16,661 nucleotides of DNA from the NCBI GenBank assembly GCA_031376425.1, contig JANMDR010000199.1, positions 1 to 16,661 on the forward strand, given 5' to 3'. A program made the position numbers and the translations under genes. Below the pieces are notes generated by a model. The model did no database searches and had not been told where the DNA came from. It saw nothing but the letters and a program-made list of their open reading frames with translations. Of the stretch, positions 13,474 through 16,661 are shown one piece after another; the first letter of the stretch is position 1, and each line of letters starts with the position of its first letter. The DNA is from JANMDR01 sp031376425 (GTDB lineage Bacteria > Pseudomonadota > Gammaproteobacteria > Burkholderiales > Usitatibacteraceae).

Positions 13474-14754
13474 TTGGGTCGCAGTTTTTATACCTTAATG
13501 GCAGCGCAGTTTTTTTCGTCGCTTGCTGATAACGCCGTCTACATTGCTGCTATCACGCTATTAGCGCAAGATAAGGCGCCTGCATGGCATGCTGCAGCAC
13601 TCATCCCCATGTTCGCGTTCTTTTACGTTTTGCTAGCACCTTATGTGGGTGCAATGGCAGATTCTTTGCCTAAAGGCAAGGTCATGTTTGTAGCTAATAT
13701 CATCAAAATCATTGGTTGTTTATTGATGTTGTTCGGCACACATCCTATTTTATCTTACGCAATTGTTGGATTAGGCGCGGCAGCATATTCACCTGCCAAG
13801 TACGGTATTTTGACCGAAATGTTGCCTACCTCAAAATTGGTCACGGCAAATGGCTGGATCGAAGGGCTCACCATTGGCTCGATTATTTTAGGTGTGGTGA
13901 TGGGCGGCCAATTGGTCGGCGCCAATATTTCCGGCATGCTGCTAAATTTTGATTTACCTTATATCACTACCAGCATTGATACTCCCGCAGAAGCCGCTAT
14001 TGCACTCATCTTAGGGTTTTATGTGCTTGCTGCTATTTTCAATTTGTATATTCCAGCTACCGGTGTAAAGCTACTACCGTTCCCGCGTAGCCCAATCGTT
14101 TTATTTAAAGATTTTTGGGTGTGCAATACGCGACTGTGGGAAGATAAGCTGGGGCAAATCTCCTTAGCGACTACCACTTTGTTTTGGGGGGTAGCCGGTA
14201 ATTTACGCTACATTATTTTAGCGTGGGCGGCGGCGGCCTTAAGTTATGACACTACAAAATCAGCAAGTTTAGTGGGTGTGGTGGCCATTGGCACAGCAGT
14301 GGGCGCTGTGGTGGCCTCGATTTATATGAAGCTTGACCGTGCAACCTCGGTGATCCCTTTAGGTGTGGGCATGGGAGTTGCTGTCATTTTCATGAATTTA
14401 ATTTCAACCTTGCAAATGGCGGTGCCGTTTTTAATTGTAATCGGTGCTCTTGGTGGTTTTTTAGTTGTGCCAATGAATGCGCTATTACAGCACCGTGGTC
14501 ATAGCTTGATGGGTGCGGGTCGCTCGATCGCAGTGCAAAACTTTAATGAGCAAGCCTGTATATTAGGGCTTGGTGCACTTTTCGCGGGTCTAACAGCGCT
14601 TAAAATGTCAGCGTATTGGGCAATTGGTATTTTTGGTTCCCTGGTTGCAGTTACGATGTTTATTATTGGTCGTTGGCACAAATCCAATTGCATAAAACAC
14701 AAAGATGAAGTTGAGCATTTACTGGCTATTGCCAGAAATGACCCGTCCCACTAA
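13474..14754 (+). CDS. lplT: Lysophospholipid transporter LplT (MFS), TTG start
   Basis: LplT is a major-facilitator-type inner-membrane flippase that returns lysophospholipids to the cytoplasm for re-acylation. The 426-residue product begins GRSFYTLMAAQFFSSLADNA, the typical LplT opening, and continues with YSPAKYGILTEMLPTSKLVT and ANGWIEGLTIGSIILG, then about twelve hydrophobic segments. VPMNALLQHRGHSLMGAGRS and IAVQNFNEQACILG near the C-terminal half are also characteristic. The start is TTG at 13474: AGGAG (13464-13468) lies five bases upstream, and the family N-terminus begins there. In E. coli the gene sits beside aas, the acyltransferase partner; no aas-like gene is present here. It is followed 20 bases later by aceB, so the two may share a transcript. 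Confidence 0.93.
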   Translation: MGRSFYTLMAAQFFSSLADNAVYIAAITLLAQDKAPAWHAAALIPMFAFFYVLLAPYVGAMADSLPKGKVMFVANIIKIIGCLLMLFGTHPILSYAIVGLGAAAYSPAKYGILTEMLPTSKLVTANGWIEGLTIGSIILGVVMGGQLVGANISGMLLNFDLPYITTSIDTPAEAAIALILGFYVLAAIFNLYIPATGVKLLPFPRSPIVLFKDFWVCNTRLWEDKLGQISLATTTLFWGVAGNLRYIILAWAAAALSYDTTKSASLVGVVAIGTAVGAVVASIYMKLDRATSVIPLGVGMGVAVIFMNLISTLQMAVPFLIVIGALGGFLVVPMNALLQHRGHSLMGAGRSIAVQNFNEQACILGLGALFAGLTALKMSAYWAIGIFGSLVAVTMFIIGRWHKSNCIKHKDEVEHLLAIARNDPSH

Positions 14755-14774
14755 TTGAAATTTTGGAGTAACAC

Positions 14775-16388
14775 ATGTCGCAAGCTGAACCCACATTGAT
14801 TCTGCCAGTCGGATTAAAAATTGCCGCTGTTTTACGACCACAAGATGCAGAAATTTTAACGCCTGAAGCGCTTGAGTTTTTTGTGCTACTAGCGCGCAGC
14901 TTTCAGCCTGCGCGTAGCGCGGCGCTAAGCGCGAGGGCGCAGCGTCAGCATGCTTTTGATGCTGGTACTCTGCCGGATTTTTTACCACACACTCAAAGCG
15001 TGCGCGATGGTGATTGGAAAGTAGCACCTGTGCCAGCGAATATTCAAGACCGTCGCGTCGAAATCACTGGCCCTACCGATCGCAAAATGGTGATCAACGC
15101 GATGAACTGCGGCGCGAATGTATTTATGGCGGATTTTGAAGACGCCAATTGCCCCACATGGGCAAACATGATTGATGGTCAGATCAATATGCGCGATGCG
15201 AATTTGCGCACGATTACCTTTGAACAAAACGGCAAGAGCTATAAACTCAATGAGAAAGTTGCCGTGTTATTTCCTCGTCCACGCGGGTGGCATTTAAACG
15301 AAAAACACATCACCTTAGATGGTGAAGAAGTGTCTGGTTCGATTTTTGATTTCGCGATGTATTTTTTTCACAACGCTAAAACATTAGTAGCAAATGGCTC
15401 GGGCGTTTATTTTTATATTCCAAAATTAGAATCTCACATCGAAGCGCGTTTGTGGAACCACATCTTCGTGAAAGCCCAAGAAACACTGGGCTTGCCACAG
15501 GGAAGTATTAAAGTAACGGTGCTGATCGAAACGATTGTTGCCGCCTTTGAAATGGACGAAATTTTGTATGAATTGCGCGAGCATAGCGCAGGCTTAAACA
15601 TTGGCCGTTGGGATTATATTTTTTCCGCCATCAAAAAATTCCGTTTGAATAAAGACTTTTGTCTTGCGGATCGTTCGCAAGTCAATATGCTCGCACCCTT
15701 CTTACGCGCTTATGCGCTCACGCTCGTTAAAACCTGCCATAAGCGTGGCGCATTCGCTATGGGCGGCATGGCTGCGCAAATTCCGATTAAAAATGATGAG
15801 GCCGCCAATGCTGCAGCAATGGAAAAGGTGCGCCTAGATAAACTGCGCGAAGTCACCGATGGTTGCGATGGCACGTGGATAGCGCATCCTGGCCTAGTCG
15901 CTATCGCTAAAGCAGTATTCGATGAGCATATGCCGACACCGAATCAAATCCACCGTCAACGCGATGATGTAAATTACAAAGCGTCAGATTTATTAGATTT
16001 TCGTCCTGAGGCACCAATCACCGAAGGTGGCCTGCGCAATAATATTCAAGTAGGCATTCAATATATGGGCTCGTGGTTAGCAGGCAATGGCTGCGTACCT
16101 ATTTTTAATTTAATGGAAGACGCGGCAACGGCCGAAATTTCACGAAGCCAAGTTTGGCAGTGGATTCGATCTCCCAAAGGCGTGCTTGATGATGGGCGTA
16201 AAGTTGATGTCGCTTTGGTTAAAGCGCTCACTAAGGATGAGTTAACCAAAACGCCAGCGATCGTTGGTCAGGCCGCCTATGATGCCGGGAAATATGTAGA
16301 GGGTGCCGCTATGTTCGAGCATTTAGCCGTTCACGAAATCTACGAAGAGTTTTTAACTTTGCCAGCTTATAGGGCATTGGTAAGTTAG
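14775..16388 (+). CDS. aceB: Malate synthase A (glyoxylate shunt)
   Basis: Condenses glyoxylate with acetyl-CoA to malate, allowing growth on acetate and fatty acids. The 537-residue length is typical for isoform A. Catalytic residues of E. coli malate synthase A are matched with an offset of two: Arg168 (RPRGWH, 168-173), Mg ligands Glu252 and Asp280, and base Asp449 in NLMEDAATAEISR (445-457). The family signature is LREHSAGLNIGRWDYIFS (267-284). GGAG six bases before the ATG at 14775 is a good ribosome-binding site. The partner isocitrate lyase is not in the window. The stop codon is inside a small hairpin and is followed by a terminator. Confidence 0.97.
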   Translation: MSQAEPTLILPVGLKIAAVLRPQDAEILTPEALEFFVLLARSFQPARSAALSARAQRQHAFDAGTLPDFLPHTQSVRDGDWKVAPVPANIQDRRVEITGPTDRKMVINAMNCGANVFMADFEDANCPTWANMIDGQINMRDANLRTITFEQNGKSYKLNEKVAVLFPRPRGWHLNEKHITLDGEEVSGSIFDFAMYFFHNAKTLVANGSGVYFYIPKLESHIEARLWNHIFVKAQETLGLPQGSIKVTVLIETIVAAFEMDEILYELREHSAGLNIGRWDYIFSAIKKFRLNKDFCLADRSQVNMLAPFLRAYALTLVKTCHKRGAFAMGGMAAQIPIKNDEAANAAAMEKVRLDKLREVTDGCDGTWIAHPGLVAIAKAVFDEHMPTPNQIHRQRDDVNYKASDLLDFRPEAPITEGGLRNNIQVGIQYMGSWLAGNGCVPIFNLMEDAATAEISRSQVWQWIRSPKGVLDDGRKVDVALVKALTKDELTKTPAIVGQAAYDAGKYVEGAAMFEHLAVHEIYEEFLTLPAYRALVS

Positions 16389-16403
16389 TTTTAGAAAAAC
16401 TAA
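16385..16403. repeat. AT-rich inverted repeat spanning the aceB stop codon
   Basis: TTAGTTTT (16385-16392) is exactly complementary to AAAACTAA (16396-16403) around AGA. The aceB TAG stop (16386-16388) is in the left arm. It directly precedes the larger terminator stem and supplies its T-run for minus-strand transcripts. Confidence 0.5.
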
Positions 16404-16404
16404 A

Positions 16405-16453
16405 TGGCTAGAAATCACTCTGCTTGAGGATTCTAGCCAATTTGATTTATTTT
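16405..16453. terminator. Probable bidirectional terminator between aceB and the minus-strand gene
   Basis: TGGCTAGAA (16405-16413) pairs with TTCTAGCCA (16431-16439). On the plus strand a T-rich stretch follows (16441-16453). On the minus strand the stem is followed by TTTAGTTTTTCT. Both flanks therefore look like termination signals, as expected between convergent genes only 65 bases apart. Confidence 0.65.
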
Positions 16454-16661
16454 CTAGCGTGTATGAGAAGTCAGGCCTGCAAACGGTGATGCAATGCGCA
16501 CACCTGGTACTACACTCGTCACCGTCGGAAGGTTTTCATTAGGCGACAATCCGACTAAAGTTGCGCCCTCAGCTGAGGCATCGCTACCCTCATCTAATAA
16601 CTCGATACCCGTTGGGCTGCGGTGCATCGCTACACCTACAGCCAAAATATCAATAACCAGC
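16454..16661 (-). CDS. C-terminal fragment of an unrecognised minus-strand protein
   Basis: From the right edge the minus strand is open for 68 codons to a TAG at 16456-16454. The visible piece begins LVIDILAVGVAMHRSPTGIE and ends PFAGLTSHTR. It probably continues beyond the window, since no convincing start with a ribosome-binding site is seen (a TTG at 16645 is possible but unsupported). Support for it being coding is codon use similar to its neighbours and the bidirectional terminator between it and aceB. I do not recognise the family and assign no function. It is too short for domain assignment. Confidence 0.5.
   Translation of the reverse strand, partial: LVIDILAVGVAMHRSPTGIELLDEGSDASAEGATLVGLSPNENLPTVTSVVPGVRIASPFAGLTSHTR

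Noticed and set aside
14895..14945. GC-rich run with repeated GCGC and small inverted repeats near the aceB start
   Set aside because: It is in frame in aceB and encodes an Ala/Arg-rich helix in the N-terminal region; composition explains the repeats.
1..16661. Mobile elements, CRISPR arrays, toxin-antitoxin or phage-defence modules, tRNA genes
   Set aside because: I looked for direct repeats, transposase or integrase motifs, paired small genes and cloverleaf patterns on both strands by eye and found none; nearly all sequence is accounted for by housekeeping genes.

Overview
The window reads as ordinary chromosomal sequence from a betaproteobacterium, most likely of the order Burkholderiales. 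The reasons are the gene families (a ~400-residue TrpS with a cysteine-rich C-terminal half, the ScpA/ScpB pair beside trpS, a yciB-yciI-bolA-peptidylprolyl isomerase run, an LplT that starts with TTG) and a moderate GC content, estimated by eye in the high 40s percent. The genus cannot be fixed from the sequence alone. Genes are tightly packed, codon use looks uniform, and I found no insertion sequence, prophage, tRNA/rRNA gene or CRISPR array.

Bases 1-6724 are all on the minus strand. In transcription order they are: a PHP phosphoesterase/RNase AM (rnm), yciO, a site-2-type M50 metalloprotease, a ~390-base gap, trpS, a lipoprotein-like alpha/beta hydrolase, scpA and scpB. The gene scpB runs off the left edge. 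Gaps inside these groups are mostly 1-30 bases, which indicates polycistronic transcription. The trpS-hydrolase-scpA-scpB unit has a reasonable sigma-70-type promoter just before trpS.

A divergent spacer (6725-6868) separates this block from a plus-strand block at 6869-16388. That block holds: an unrecognised 262-residue protein; yciB, yciI, bolA and a secreted parvulin isomerase, ending at a strong intrinsic terminator; an unrecognised 126-residue protein; a CNT nucleoside transporter followed by an M17 aminopeptidase; and lplT (TTG start) followed by malate synthase A (aceB). A probable bidirectional terminator follows aceB. The C-terminal end of an unrecognised minus-strand gene then runs off the right edge.

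The themes are chromosome segregation (ScpAB), translation and RNA metabolism (TrpS, RNase AM, YciO), envelope and redox housekeeping (M50 protease, YciB, BolA, parvulin isomerase, LplT), nutrient salvage (CNT, M17) and the glyoxylate shunt (AceB). No convincing new multi-gene system is present. The points most worth a second look are: a four-cysteine motif in TrpS matching the [4Fe-4S] class of tryptophanyl-tRNA synthetases; a lipoprotein-like hydrolase gene placed one base after trpS inside a segregation operon; a perfect hairpin where the yciB ribosome-binding site should be; a palindrome between a candidate promoter and lplT; a possible promoter and short transcript in the gap upstream of trpS; and two conserved-looking proteins without a recognisable family.
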